DNA from: Ignavibacteria bacterium
GTDB lineage: Bacteria; Bacteroidota; Ignavibacteria; Tepidaquicellales; Tepidaquicellaceae
Direction of reading: 5' to 3'
Assembly: GCA_026417495.1 (NCBI GenBank)
Contig: JAOADD010000038.1
Coordinates: 1-64,000, forward strand
DNA length: 64,000 bases
The notes under the pieces are model-generated. The model searched no databases and had not been told where the DNA came from. It worked only from the letters and a program-made list of their open reading frames with translations. The stretch's first letter is position 1, and every line of letters starts with the position of its first letter. Shown here one piece after another: positions 34,961-44,023 of the stretch. A program made the translations under genes and the position numbers.

Positions 34961-37219
34961 AGTACCACGGGCGAAAACAATAAAATATCGGATATATTCT
35001 CATCAAAATCCAAGTTTAATTTTAATAAAAGTATTCAAATAAAAATTGCATTAGGGGTAGTTTTTATTATTATAATATCATTACTCTTACCTAAATATTC
35101 AGATGTTGAATTTGAATATGAAGAAGGAAATATTTGGACAAAACAGGATTTAATAGCACCATTTACTTTCCCTATTTATAAAGATAATCAGCAATATGAG
35201 AATGAGAAAAGAGAGGTAATTAAAAGTACCAAGCCCATTTTTATTGATTCTACTGTTGAATTAAATAATAAGGATAAGATAAATAATTTCTTTCAACAAT
35301 TTCAGACTTTATTACAGGATTTAAATAAAAGAATAAAAAAAACAAAGCCCTTAAATGAGGATACAATTTTTCAAAAAGGTGTATATGTTTCTGATGTGTT
35401 TATAGCAGGAGTAGAACTGGAGAAGTTATTCATTACTTACAGACAAAATACCACTAATTTTATATCTGTTAATTTTACAGATTTTATAGGTAATCTTAAA
35501 ACAAATTTAATAGATATTTCTTCCAAAAAAATAATTAATGCTAAAAAAGATACAATTTCTTCAAAAGAAATTTCAATTAAAAAGCATAATCAAAAATATT
35601 ACAATATAGAGAGTTTAGACAAAGTAATTGATATTGAGGAAGCAAGGGCATCTTTTGATAGAAATATTCTTCCTTTTGTAGTTGATGAGCAAGTTAAGAA
35701 TTTCGTTTTAAGATTAAGGGATATTTTTATTAAGGAAAATCTTTATTTTGATAAAGCATTAACAGAACTCGAAATCCAGAGCAAGATAGCTCAAATTCCA
35801 AAAACTGTTGGTATTGTTCTTGAGAATGAAAGAATAATTAGCAAACATGACCCGATTAATAAATTGACAAAATTGAAGTTAGATTCATATAAAAAGATTA
35901 GATTGGAAAATTTAGGGGTTCAGGATATTCTTAAACAATATGTAGGAAAAATTTTAATGAGTGTGCTCTTTCTATCTATTCTCACTATTTTCTTAACTAT
36001 AATTCGTAAAAGAGTATTTTCGGACAATTCTAAAATTACTTTGATTTTATCTCTAATTTTTCTTGAATCATTTTTTGCTTACATTAGTATACAAATTAAA
36101 ATTGATTTTCCTATCGAACTCCTTATATTTCTTCCTGTTTCCGCTATACTTCTAACAATTCTTTTTGACTCCAGGTTAGCATTTTTTGTTCAGATGGTTA
36201 TTATTATGATAACTGCTTCAATAAGAGGTGGTGATTTTTCAACTGGATTTATTGCTTACTGCGGTTCTGTATTAGCAATTTTTAGTGTTAGAGATATTAA
36301 AAATCGTTCTCAGATTTTCCGCTCAGCAATATTTATTTTCATTGGATATTCACTATCTATTATTGCTCTTGGGATGGATAAAATCCAAACTGAAAGCAAT
36401 ATCTTTACAGATTTAATTTTTGCTATTATAAATTCTGTAATGTCTCCAATTATTGCTTATGGCCTTTTAATATTTTATGAAAGAACATTTAAAATTACAA
36501 CTGATCTAACATTACTTGAATTAGCAGACTTTAATCATCCTTTACTTAAAAAATTATCTACTGTTGCACCAGGTACTTTCCATCACAGTGTGATAATGGC
36601 AAATCTTGCTGAAGCTGCTGCTGAAGCTATTGGTGCAAATAGAATTTTAACAAGGGTTGGATGTTATTATCATGATATTGGTAAAATACTCAAACCTGAA
36701 TATTATGTGGAAAATCAAATTGATAAAAAAAGTAAACATGAAAAATTAAACCCAACAATAAGTGCAAAGGTTATTATTTCACATGTAAAAGAAGGTATTG
36801 AACTTGCTAAAGAATATAAATTACCACAAGAGGTGATCGATTTTATACCAATGCATCATGGTACTACATTAGTTTCATATTTCTACCAGAAAGCAAAAAA
36901 TGTTGTTGATGAAGAAAAAGAAGACATTTCTGATTATATATATAGGTATCCTGGTCCAAAACCACAGACAAAGGAAACTGGTATTGTAATGCTTGCTGAT
37001 ACTATTGAAGCAGCAACTCGTACAATAGAAGAACCAACCCCAGGTAAACTTGAAGATAAGATTGATGAGATAATTAAAAAGAGATTCATAGAAGGTGAAC
37101 TTGATGAGTGTGAATTGACATTGAAAGATTTATCAAAAATTAAATTAGCATTTCTCAAAATACTTGTTGGAATACATCATCAGCGAATTAAATATCCCGA
37201 AGAAAAAACTGATGAATAA
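34961..37219 (+). CDS. pgpH: PgpH-type cyclic-di-AMP phosphodiesterase (7TM-HD), start codon absent
   Basis: A membrane HD hydrolase that degrades c-di-AMP. From 34961 the frame reads STTGENNKISD, then a membrane helix (IKIALGVVFIIIISLLLP), a large extracytoplasmic domain, about seven helices and a cytosolic HD domain. The HD domain has the first histidine in FHHSVIMANLAEAAAEAI, CYYHDIGKILKPEYY, IMHHGTT and MLADTIEAATR. Read from 34961 the protein is about 752 residues, the family size. No ATG, GTG or TTG is in frame before a GTG at 35396 that would remove the first helix and about 145 residues. The frame is closed upstream by TGA at 34958. A TTG in another frame at 34957 would join if one base were added near 34960. 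An indel or a rare ACG/ATA start is likely. Confidence 0.85.
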   Translation, partial: STTGENNKISDIFSSKSKFNFNKSIQIKIALGVVFIIIISLLLPKYSDVEFEYEEGNIWTKQDLIAPFTFPIYKDNQQYENEKREVIKSTKPIFIDSTVELNNKDKINNFFQQFQTLLQDLNKRIKKTKPLNEDTIFQKGVYVSDVFIAGVELEKLFITYRQNTTNFISVNFTDFIGNLKTNLIDISSKKIINAKKDTISSKEISIKKHNQKYYNIESLDKVIDIEEARASFDRNILPFVVDEQVKNFVLRLRDIFIKENLYFDKALTELEIQSKIAQIPKTVGIVLENERIISKHDPINKLTKLKLDSYKKIRLENLGVQDILKQYVGKILMSVLFLSILTIFLTIIRKRVFSDNSKITLILSLIFLESFFAYISIQIKIDFPIELLIFLPVSAILLTILFDSRLAFFVQMVIIMITASIRGGDFSTGFIAYCGSVLAIFSVRDIKNRSQIFRSAIFIFIGYSLSIIALGMDKIQTESNIFTDLIFAIINSVMSPIIAYGLLIFYERTFKITTDLTLLELADFNHPLLKKLSTVAPGTFHHSVIMANLAEAAAEAIGANRILTRVGCYYHDIGKILKPEYYVENQIDKKSKHEKLNPTISAKVIISHVKEGIELAKEYKLPQEVIDFIPMHHGTTLVSYFYQKAKNVVDEEKEDISDYIYRYPGPKPQTKETGIVMLADTIEAATRTIEEPTPGKLEDKIDEIIKKRFIEGELDECELTLKDLSKIKLAFLKILVGIHHQRIKYPEEKTDE

Positions 37220-37257
37220 AATTTTAGCAAAAAATTCTCGGATTATATATATAAATA

Positions 37258-38175
37258 ATGGATGATCTTAGTGCAAAATTAGAATTATATAAAATTTTCC
37301 TTCGCACAGAAAAAAATTTATCGGAAAATTCTATAAATTCATACTGTTTTGATATTAATAAGTTATTTTCTTATTTGAGAGATGAGAAGAAAATTAGTTT
37401 AGTATCACAAATTGATGAACAGGTAATACTATCTTTTTTAAATTTTATTCAGAGTGGTGAGAATAAAGAGGAAAATATTTTATCTGAAAAATCCATTAGC
37501 AGATATATTTCTTCTTTTAGAAATTTTTTCAAGTTCCTTGAAAGTGAACAATTGATAGATCATAATCCAACCGAAAATATTGAATCCCCTAAAATATCAA
37601 GGAAGTTACCCGAAGTATTAACTTATGTAGAGGTTGAATTGTTATTAAGTAAACCTGATGTATCGACTAAAACAGGGTTACGAGATAAAGCAATTTTAGA
37701 AATAATGTATTCTTCTGGGCTTAGAGTTAGTGAGGTTATCAATCTTGAATTAGGTAATATAAACTTTGAAGAATCTTTTTTAAATATTTTTGGGAAAGGC
37801 AGAAAGGAAAGGATTATACCAATCGGTAAGATAGCACATAAATGGCTGGGAAAATACTTACTTGAAAGTAGACCATTTTTAGCTAATAGCAAATCCAAAA
37901 GTTTTGTTTTTCTTAATGCAAGAGGTTTTCAAATGACAAGAATGGCTATATGGCTGATAGTAGATAAATACGCTAAACTTGCTAACATTAAAAAGAAAGT
38001 TCACCCGCATACTTTAAGGCATTCTTTTGCTACTCATTTGCTTGAAGGAGGTGCTGATATTAGAGTCATACAGGAATTATTAGGGCATTCTGATATTTCA
38101 ACAACACAAATTTATACACATATTACCAAAGATTATTTGATTGAAGTTCATAAAACTTTTCATCCAAGATATTAA
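37258..38175 (+). CDS. tyrosine recombinase XerC/XerD
   Basis: Resolves chromosome dimers at dif by site-specific recombination. The 305 residues have an N-terminal SAM-like core-binding domain (about 1-110). The catalytic domain carries Arg156 (SSGLRVSEV), a Lys in the beta-hairpin (GKGRKERIIP), His251-xx-Arg254 (HPHTLRHSFATHLLEGGADIR), His277 (LLGHSDISTTQIYTHI) and Tyr286, all in place. No neighbouring integrase targets or mobile-element genes are present, so it is a housekeeping Xer and not an integrase. XerC or XerD cannot be told apart here. Confidence 0.92.
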   Translation: MDDLSAKLELYKIFLRTEKNLSENSINSYCFDINKLFSYLRDEKKISLVSQIDEQVILSFLNFIQSGENKEENILSEKSISRYISSFRNFFKFLESEQLIDHNPTENIESPKISRKLPEVLTYVEVELLLSKPDVSTKTGLRDKAILEIMYSSGLRVSEVINLELGNINFEESFLNIFGKGRKERIIPIGKIAHKWLGKYLLESRPFLANSKSKSFVFLNARGFQMTRMAIWLIVDKYAKLANIKKKVHPHTLRHSFATHLLEGGADIRVIQELLGHSDISTTQIYTHITKDYLIEVHKTFHPRY

Positions 38176-38195
38176 TTAATTTACAATTTCAATAT

Positions 38196-39680
38196 TTGAA
38201 AATAGTAGAGCTAAAAAATATTTCAAAAAGATTCGGTACTATTTTAGCTAATGATGATATAACTCTTAGCATTGAACAAAATAAAATTCATTGCATTATC
38301 GGGGAAAATGGTGCAGGAAAAAGTACTTTAATGAAAATACTTTTTGGGATATACAAACAGGATCAAGGAGAAATTTACATAAGAGGAGAAAGAGTCAATT
38401 TCAGAAATTCTCACGATGCAATTAATTTAAAAATAGGAATGTTGCATCAACATTTTATGCTTATCGAAGATTTTACTATTCTTGAAAATGTTATTTTAGG
38501 AGCTGAATTATCTAAAGGTTATAAACTAGATTTTGAGAAATCTAGAGTTACAATTACTGAATTGATTCGAAAATACGATTTAGATTTAAACCCTGATGAA
38601 TTAGTCTACAAGTTAAGTATTAGTGAAAAGCAAAAGGTAGAACTATTAAAATTATTATACAGAAACTCTGAAATATTAATCCTGGACGAACCTACCGCTG
38701 TTCTCACTCCCATTGAGTTGAAAGGTTTTTTTAAGATTCTCAATAATTTTAAGGCAGAAGGGAAAACAATAATATTGATTACTCATAAGCTTAATGAAGT
38801 AAAAGAAATTTCTGATAAGGTTTCGGTTTTGCGGAAAGGGAAATTAGTATACGAAACTGATAAAGAGAAAATTGATATATCAGAATTAAGCAGACTAATA
38901 ATTGGAGATATCGAGGATATACCTGTAAGAAATAAAATTGATAATGGGCAAGCTTTGTTTAAGGATTATATTACCGTTAAAAATCTTTCTCTTATTGAGA
39001 ATGGAATAATAAAATTAAATAATCTAAATTTTGCTCTTAAAAAACACAGTGTATTTGGAATTTGTGGAGTAGAAGGGAATGGGCAAAATGAATTAATAGA
39101 GGTTTTAATTGGATTAAATAAGAAATTTAAAGGAGAAATTTATCCTGAAAAGTTAGTTCCAGCTATTGTACCTGATGATAGAACTAAAAAGGGTATGATT
39201 GGTGAGATGAGTATTTCTGAAAATTATTTCCTAAGGGAGAAAAATTTGAGATTTGCATTTAAAAATATTTTGAAAAATATCGAGCTAAAATTTATTAAAA
39301 GATTTGATATAAGTGTTCCGTATTCAGGTTGCAAAGTAAAGTATCTCTCTGGTGGTAACCAACAGAAAGCAATAGTTGCAAGAGAAATTATGCTTAATCA
39401 TAATATTCTTATATTTTCTCATCCAACCAGAGGCGTTGATTTAAGAGCACGGGATATTATACATAATGAAATTATATCTGAAAGGAATAAGGGTAAAGCT
39501 ATAATTCTTATATCCTCTGACTTAGATGAATTATTAAGTCTTTCAGATGAATTAGCGATTATTTATAAGGGTACTTTCCTAAAAGTCTTTTTATTTTCGG
39601 AGTTAAAAGAGAAGCTTGAATCTGATAGAACATCATTACTTGAAAATATTGGAGAATTAATGATGGGAGTTGTTAAATGA
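38196..39680 (+). CDS. ABC transporter ATP-binding protein, nucleoside/sugar (YufO-like) type
   Basis: A 494-residue tandem ATPase of the carbohydrate-uptake-2 class. The first half has Walker A GENGAGKST, a signature region LSISEKQKVELLKLL and Walker B ILILDEP. The second half has a degenerate Walker A (GVEGNGQNE), LSGGNQQKAIVAREI and PTRGVDLRARD. One active and one degenerate site is typical of the RbsA/YufO family. The start is TTG at 38196. The permease genes follow with a 4-nt overlap, so this is the motor of a nucleoside- or sugar-type importer; the close match to YufOPQ/NupOPQ permeases favours nucleosides. No binding protein gene is adjacent. Confidence 0.9.
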   Translation: MKIVELKNISKRFGTILANDDITLSIEQNKIHCIIGENGAGKSTLMKILFGIYKQDQGEIYIRGERVNFRNSHDAINLKIGMLHQHFMLIEDFTILENVILGAELSKGYKLDFEKSRVTITELIRKYDLDLNPDELVYKLSISEKQKVELLKLLYRNSEILILDEPTAVLTPIELKGFFKILNNFKAEGKTIILITHKLNEVKEISDKVSVLRKGKLVYETDKEKIDISELSRLIIGDIEDIPVRNKIDNGQALFKDYITVKNLSLIENGIIKLNNLNFALKKHSVFGICGVEGNGQNELIEVLIGLNKKFKGEIYPEKLVPAIVPDDRTKKGMIGEMSISENYFLREKNLRFAFKNILKNIELKFIKRFDISVPYSGCKVKYLSGGNQQKAIVAREIMLNHNILIFSHPTRGVDLRARDIIHNEIISERNKGKAIILISSDLDELLSLSDELAIIYKGTFLKVFLFSELKEKLESDRTSLLENIGELMMGVVK

Positions 39681-40711
39681 GGTCAAAATTATTACAAAAT
39701 ATTATAACAATTACTTTATCTATTTTAGTTACCTTTATTACAACTTCATTAATTTTACTTTTAGTAGGGAAAAATCCATTGGAGATTTTTAGTATTATTT
39801 TCTTTGAAGTTTTTACAAGTGGATATGGACTTGGACAAACACTTTTTAAAGCGACTCCATTAATATTTTTGGGGGTTGGGTTATCATTTTGTTTCCATGC
39901 TTCACTTTTTAATATTGGTGCGGAAGGACAACTAAATGCAGGTACTTTTACTATGGCTCTTGCTGCATATTATTTTTCTCCATTACCTGTTATTATCAAT
40001 ATAATTTTTTCATTACTCGTTGGTTTTATTGTTAGTGCATCACTTGGTTTGATACCTGCAATTATTAAAATTAGAAAAGGGGTTAGCGAAGTAATTACAA
40101 CTATAATGCTCAATTTCATTGTTTTAGCTTTAATTAATTACCTTTTGATAAACTTTTTTGCTGTTAAAGAAACCGTTAGAACTGAAAAATTACCTGAAGC
40201 ACTGATGTTACCAAAGTTTTCTGATTTATATAACTACTTTGATGGTTCGTCCTTTAACTACAGTTTTATATTTGCAATTATTGTTGCGGTAGTTTCTTAT
40301 TTTGTAATTTATAAAACTAAATTCGGATATAAAGTTCGAGCCATTGGTTATAATGAGACGGCATCTAAATTTATGCTAATTAAGGTTAATAGGTATTCAT
40401 TAATAACTTTTCTTATTGGTGCTGGAATTACTTCATTGGTTGGATTGAATTTTGTTTTTGGTTACAAAGGTTATTATGAATTTGGTTTTTCTAATAATAT
40501 TGGATTTACCGCTATTGCTGTTGCCTTGCTTGCGAAAAATAATCCTATTGGAGTTATTTTTTCCGCTTTACTTTTTGGATTACTTGATTTTGGAGGACTC
40601 GCAATTAATACGATTGTTCCAAAAGAAATTATGTTTGTCATTCAAGGTATTGTCATTTTATCAATTATTTCTATAGATAAGATTGTAAATTTCTATTTTG
40701 AAAAAGTTTAG
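39677..40711 (+). CDS. ABC transporter permease (YufP/NupP-like)
   Basis: 344 residues with about nine membrane helices. The family landmark is FNIGAEGQLNAG (about 80) and VSEVITTIMLNFI. NFVFGYKGYYEFGFSNNIGFTAIAVALLAKNNPIGV near the C-terminus is typical of the BPD-transp-2 family. ATG at 39677 overlaps the ATPase stop (ATGA). It is predicted to form the import channel as a heterodimer with the next gene product. Confidence 0.9.
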   Translation: MRSKLLQNIITITLSILVTFITTSLILLLVGKNPLEIFSIIFFEVFTSGYGLGQTLFKATPLIFLGVGLSFCFHASLFNIGAEGQLNAGTFTMALAAYYFSPLPVIINIIFSLLVGFIVSASLGLIPAIIKIRKGVSEVITTIMLNFIVLALINYLLINFFAVKETVRTEKLPEALMLPKFSDLYNYFDGSSFNYSFIFAIIVAVVSYFVIYKTKFGYKVRAIGYNETASKFMLIKVNRYSLITFLIGAGITSLVGLNFVFGYKGYYEFGFSNNIGFTAIAVALLAKNNPIGVIFSALLFGLLDFGGLAINTIVPKEIMFVIQGIVILSIISIDKIVNFYFEKV

Positions 40712-40714
40712 ATT

Positions 40715-41623
40715 ATGGATTTCATATTTAGTATATTGAACCTATCATTCATAGCTCAGGTATTGAGACTTTTTACACCCTATTATTTAGGGGCTTCCGC
40801 AGCAAATTTTTCAGAAAGAGGTGGAGTTATCAATATTGCTATTGAAGGTTTTATGATTATTTCTGCTTTTATGTATGCAATGTTTGCAATTTATTTAAAT
40901 AATAGTATTGCTTCTGCTATTTTTACAATCATATTTGCTTTATTATTTGCTTTGTTTTTTGCATTCTTTACTGTAAAGCTTAAATTAAATCAAATAGTAA
41001 TAGGAGTTGGGTTTAATTTATTATTCGCTGGTCTGTCAAACTTTTTACTCATTTTTTTATTTCATAGTTCAAGCAATACACCCCGCTTCGTTAGCTTACC
41101 TAAATTACCTATCATTTCGGAAATAAAATTAGTTGGTAATGTATTCGGTGATTTTATTATTTTATTTTCTTTTTTACTTGTTTTTCTTTCCAATGAGATT
41201 CTTTTCAAAACTAAATTTGGATTGAGGTTGCGCTCAGCAGGTGAGAATCCTGAAGCTGGTGAATCATTAGGAGTAAGAATTAGATTATATAAACTGTATG
41301 GAATTTTAATCAGTGGTTTCTTATCTGCTTTGGGTGGTATATGGATTGCTTCCTCTCAAAATACTTATAGTCAAGGGATGGTTGCTGGTAGAGGATTTAT
41401 TGCGCTTGCTGCTATGATTATTGGTAAATGGAAACCAACTAATATTTTCTTTGTTTGCTTAATGTTTTCTTTTTTTGAATCTCTCGAAATAACTTTACAA
41501 ATCACACAGTCTTTCATCCCTTCGCAAATTATTCAAATGTTACCATACCTTATTACTATTCTGGTTTTAATTGGAATTATTGGAAAGACGAAAGCTCCCT
41601 CTTCTGACGGCATTCCCTATTAG
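40715..41623 (+). CDS. ABC transporter permease (YufQ/NupQ-like)
   Basis: 302 residues with about eight helices. The landmarks are TPYYLGASAANFSERGGVINIAIEGFMII and RSAGENPEAGESLGVRIRLYKL, the EAA-like cytosolic loop of the family. It starts 3 nt after the first permease. It pairs with 39677-40711. The convergent nadK gene starts 2 nt beyond the stop. A solute-binding lipoprotein (BmpA type) is absent from the window. Confidence 0.9.
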   Translation: MDFIFSILNLSFIAQVLRLFTPYYLGASAANFSERGGVINIAIEGFMIISAFMYAMFAIYLNNSIASAIFTIIFALLFALFFAFFTVKLKLNQIVIGVGFNLLFAGLSNFLLIFLFHSSSNTPRFVSLPKLPIISEIKLVGNVFGDFIILFSFLLVFLSNEILFKTKFGLRLRSAGENPEAGESLGVRIRLYKLYGILISGFLSALGGIWIASSQNTYSQGMVAGRGFIALAAMIIGKWKPTNIFFVCLMFSFFESLEITLQITQSFIPSQIIQMLPYLITILVLIGIIGKTKAPSSDGIPY

Positions 41624-41625
41624 TC

Positions 41626-42486
41626 CTATTTTTTCCTGATATCTTCTCCCCAGAGTAATTTATTATTTAGAGTCTGAAAGTATGTTTTGTTTATCCTTTT
41701 TATCACTTTTATTGTATAATCAGCTCTTTTTATTTTAATTACTGTATCTTTATCAAAAAATACTGATGTATGACCGTCTGATGTTATCCTAATATTTTCT
41801 TTGCTTACTGCTTTAATAAAAATTAAGCCGTCATCGGGTACTACTATTGGTCTAAAATTCAATGTATGTGGACAGATAGGTGTGATTAAGAGAACATTAC
41901 TGTACGGACAAATTATTGGTCCGCCTGCGGATAATGAATAACCTGTAGAACCAGTAGGGGTTGAAACTATTACACCATCACCTAAAAAATTTACTACTTT
42001 TTCATTATTATAACTTATTTCAATTTCTATTACTCTAATAGAGTTACTCTTATCTATTACTATTTCATTTATTCCATAAAGGAATTTATTGTTTTCTAAC
42101 TCTGCAGAAATAACACAGAAATCAATAATTTTGTATTTTCCCTTTTCAATATTACTTATGAAATTATTTATCTCTTTGGGTCCAACTTCAGCCATAAACC
42201 CAAGTGCTCCAAGATTTACTCCTAATATAGGTATATTGGAATTTTTTATTAGTCTTGCTGTATTTAAAAAAGTACCATCTCCCCCTAATGATAAAAGAAT
42301 GTTACAACTCTCTACAATTTTATTTAATGATATAATTCTTTCTTTAAATTTTGATATGTCTATGTGTTCTTTTAGAGTTTCATCAATATAGAAATCAACA
42401 TTCAATTCGGTTAAATGTAAAACAATTTGATTCAGTACTAATGAAATATTTTCTTTGTTCTTATTACCTGTGATGCCGTAAATCAT
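41626..42486 (-). CDS. nadK: NAD kinase
   Basis: Phosphorylates NAD+ to NADP+. The 286 residues show the GGDG motif in LLSLGGDGTFLNTARL, NLGALGFMAEV, NEIVIDKSN and the conserved STPTGSTGYSLSAGGPII. The length is normal. It is the last gene of the minus-strand run that starts at 47432 and directly abuts the DUF1844 stop (0 nt). The 3' end is only 2 nt from the convergent permease. Confidence 0.95.
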   Translation of the reverse strand: MIYGITGNKNKENISLVLNQIVLHLTELNVDFYIDETLKEHIDISKFKERIISLNKIVESCNILLSLGGDGTFLNTARLIKNSNIPILGVNLGALGFMAEVGPKEINNFISNIEKGKYKIIDFCVISAELENNKFLYGINEIVIDKSNSIRVIEIEISYNNEKVVNFLGDGVIVSTPTGSTGYSLSAGGPIICPYSNVLLITPICPHTLNFRPIVVPDDGLIFIKAVSKENIRITSDGHTSVFFDKDTVIKIKRADYTIKVIKRINKTYFQTLNNKLLWGEDIRKK

Positions 42487-42801
42487 TTATTCTTGTTTAG
42501 GAGTTTCAGAAGATAAGTTTTCTTCTTTTTGGTTAACAGGTGGTTTCTCTTTTTCTTCAATATAATTTAATCTTAAATTTGTTAGAGTTTCATTCAGAAA
42601 TCTTTGTTCATCTTCACTTAAATTTCCTTTGGTTTTTTCAGATATCATTTCGAGAGTGTCAATAAAATATTCAGCAAGTTCTAAGTTTTTTTCTATTTTG
42701 TCTGTCCCCGGGTTTGTCAATTTGCCAAGCATTACCATTGTTTGTAATTGATAATTTGATACTAATGTGAAAAAAAGTTGCGATAATTTATCTTTATCCA
42801 T
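42487..42801 (-). CDS. DUF1844 domain protein
   Basis: A 104-residue acidic, helical cytosolic protein. FFTLVSNYQLQTMVMLGKLTNP and NLELAEYFIDTLEMISEKTKGNLSEDEQRFL match DUF1844, a small family of unknown function. The tail is rich in Lys, Glu and Pro and probably disordered. It sits between the O-antigen-ligase-like gene and nadK, with no gap to nadK. Confidence 0.88.
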   Translation of the reverse strand: MDKDKLSQLFFTLVSNYQLQTMVMLGKLTNPGTDKIEKNLELAEYFIDTLEMISEKTKGNLSEDEQRFLNETLTNLRLNYIEEKEKPPVNQKEENLSSETPKQE

Positions 42802-42808
42802 ATTTTCT

Positions 42809-44023
42809 TTATTTTTTTTCAGTTTTGAAAATAATAAAAGGAAATGAAATATTGAATAAAAAAATTGATGCTACTTCCCAGTCTGTGAAGTTACACTCAA
42901 ATAATCCTGATAAATTTAAAGAAATTAATGCTAATATAGAACCAAGTATGATTTTCTTATGAATATCTCTTTTTGTTTTTTTATAAATTTCTATTTGTCG
43001 TATAAGAAGTGAAACCATAAACCCTATAAACCCTGTGAATCCGATTACTCCTGTTGTAACAAGTATCATTAAAAAGTTATTGTGCAGATGAGAACCCTCA
43101 GCTTCGTATTCTATTTTTTTGTACCTTTTATAGATTTCCCTAAATTCGTTATCACCAGTACCGAGTATTGGGTAATCCTTGAAAATCTTTAATCCCGTTT
43201 CCCACATTACTATTCTAGCTTTGTTGCTTATGTGATTTGCATCGAAAATTGATTTATACCTATCCTTAACTTCATTAGGTGATATGAACCATATACCAAT
43301 AAAAACTAAAATAAGAATTAAGAATACCTTTCTACTTTGCAATAGTGTGAAAAAGAATAGGCAAATTACAACCGCAAAAATAACGTTTCTCGAAAAAGTT
43401 AATATCATAGAAATAAAAATTGGGATCAATAAAAATAGAATTAAATATCTTATCCTAGCCCCCAGTTCTACACTGGCAAATAATAAGGGAAATGCAGTTA
43501 GAAATATCAGCATTTTAAGTTCTCCAGTGGTAATTGGATGAGTGAAATATCCCAACCTATTAGAAGAAGTGTCGAGTGTTTTATATCCAAAAATAATTTC
43601 AAAGAAAAATTTTAGTATCTCGAATGTTGATAATAAGGAATAAAAAATTATCATTATATAGAAAAACTTCAGTAAATCTGCTGAATCATCAAATTTTTCT
43701 ATTGCTACAAAAAATACTGCAAATAAAAGTAACCTTTTCAAATCTATTAGTGCTCCTTCTGGAATTACAGCAAATATTCTTGATAAAATTTCAGAAACTA
43801 TATATATAATTAAAAATATATTCGGTAGAAGTAAAATCTTATTTACACGTTTATCTATAAAAAATTTTTTCCTTATTAATAATTCAACAATCCATAATCC
43901 CCCCCATATTCCAAATGAAATTGAAGCAAGAGCAATTGAAACACTAACTGCTGTTAAATGGATGAAAAGAAAAAATAATATTATGGAATTTATTTTTTTT
44001 AGAAACTTGCTATCTATTATCAT
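42809..44023 (-). CDS. O-antigen ligase / polymerase-like membrane protein
   Basis: 404 residues with about ten membrane helices and a large loop near residues 265-320. The loop reads ILGTGDNEFREIYKRYKKIEYEAEGSHLHNNFLMILVTTGVIG, and the GSHLHNNFL histidine motif is diagnostic of Wzy/WaaL-type proteins. It would join O-polysaccharide to lipid A-core or polymerise repeats on the periplasmic face. It directly follows the MsbA-like gene (0-nt gap), supporting a role in lipopolysaccharide export. Ligase or polymerase cannot be distinguished by sequence alone. Confidence 0.85.
   Translation of the reverse strand: MIIDSKFLKKINSIILFFLFIHLTAVSVSIALASISFGIWGGLWIVELLIRKKFFIDKRVNKILLLPNIFLIIYIVSEILSRIFAVIPEGALIDLKRLLLFAVFFVAIEKFDDSADLLKFFYIMIIFYSLLSTFEILKFFFEIIFGYKTLDTSSNRLGYFTHPITTGELKMLIFLTAFPLLFASVELGARIRYLILFLLIPIFISMILTFSRNVIFAVVICLFFFTLLQSRKVFLILILVFIGIWFISPNEVKDRYKSIFDANHISNKARIVMWETGLKIFKDYPILGTGDNEFREIYKRYKKIEYEAEGSHLHNNFLMILVTTGVIGFTGFIGFMVSLLIRQIEIYKKTKRDIHKKIILGSILALISLNLSGLFECNFTDWEVASIFLFNISFPFIIFKTEKK

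Noticed and set aside
37258-38175. Xer-type gene as an integrase of a mobile element
   Set aside because: No attachment-site repeats, phage genes or transposases lie nearby, and its length and motifs fit housekeeping XerC/XerD.
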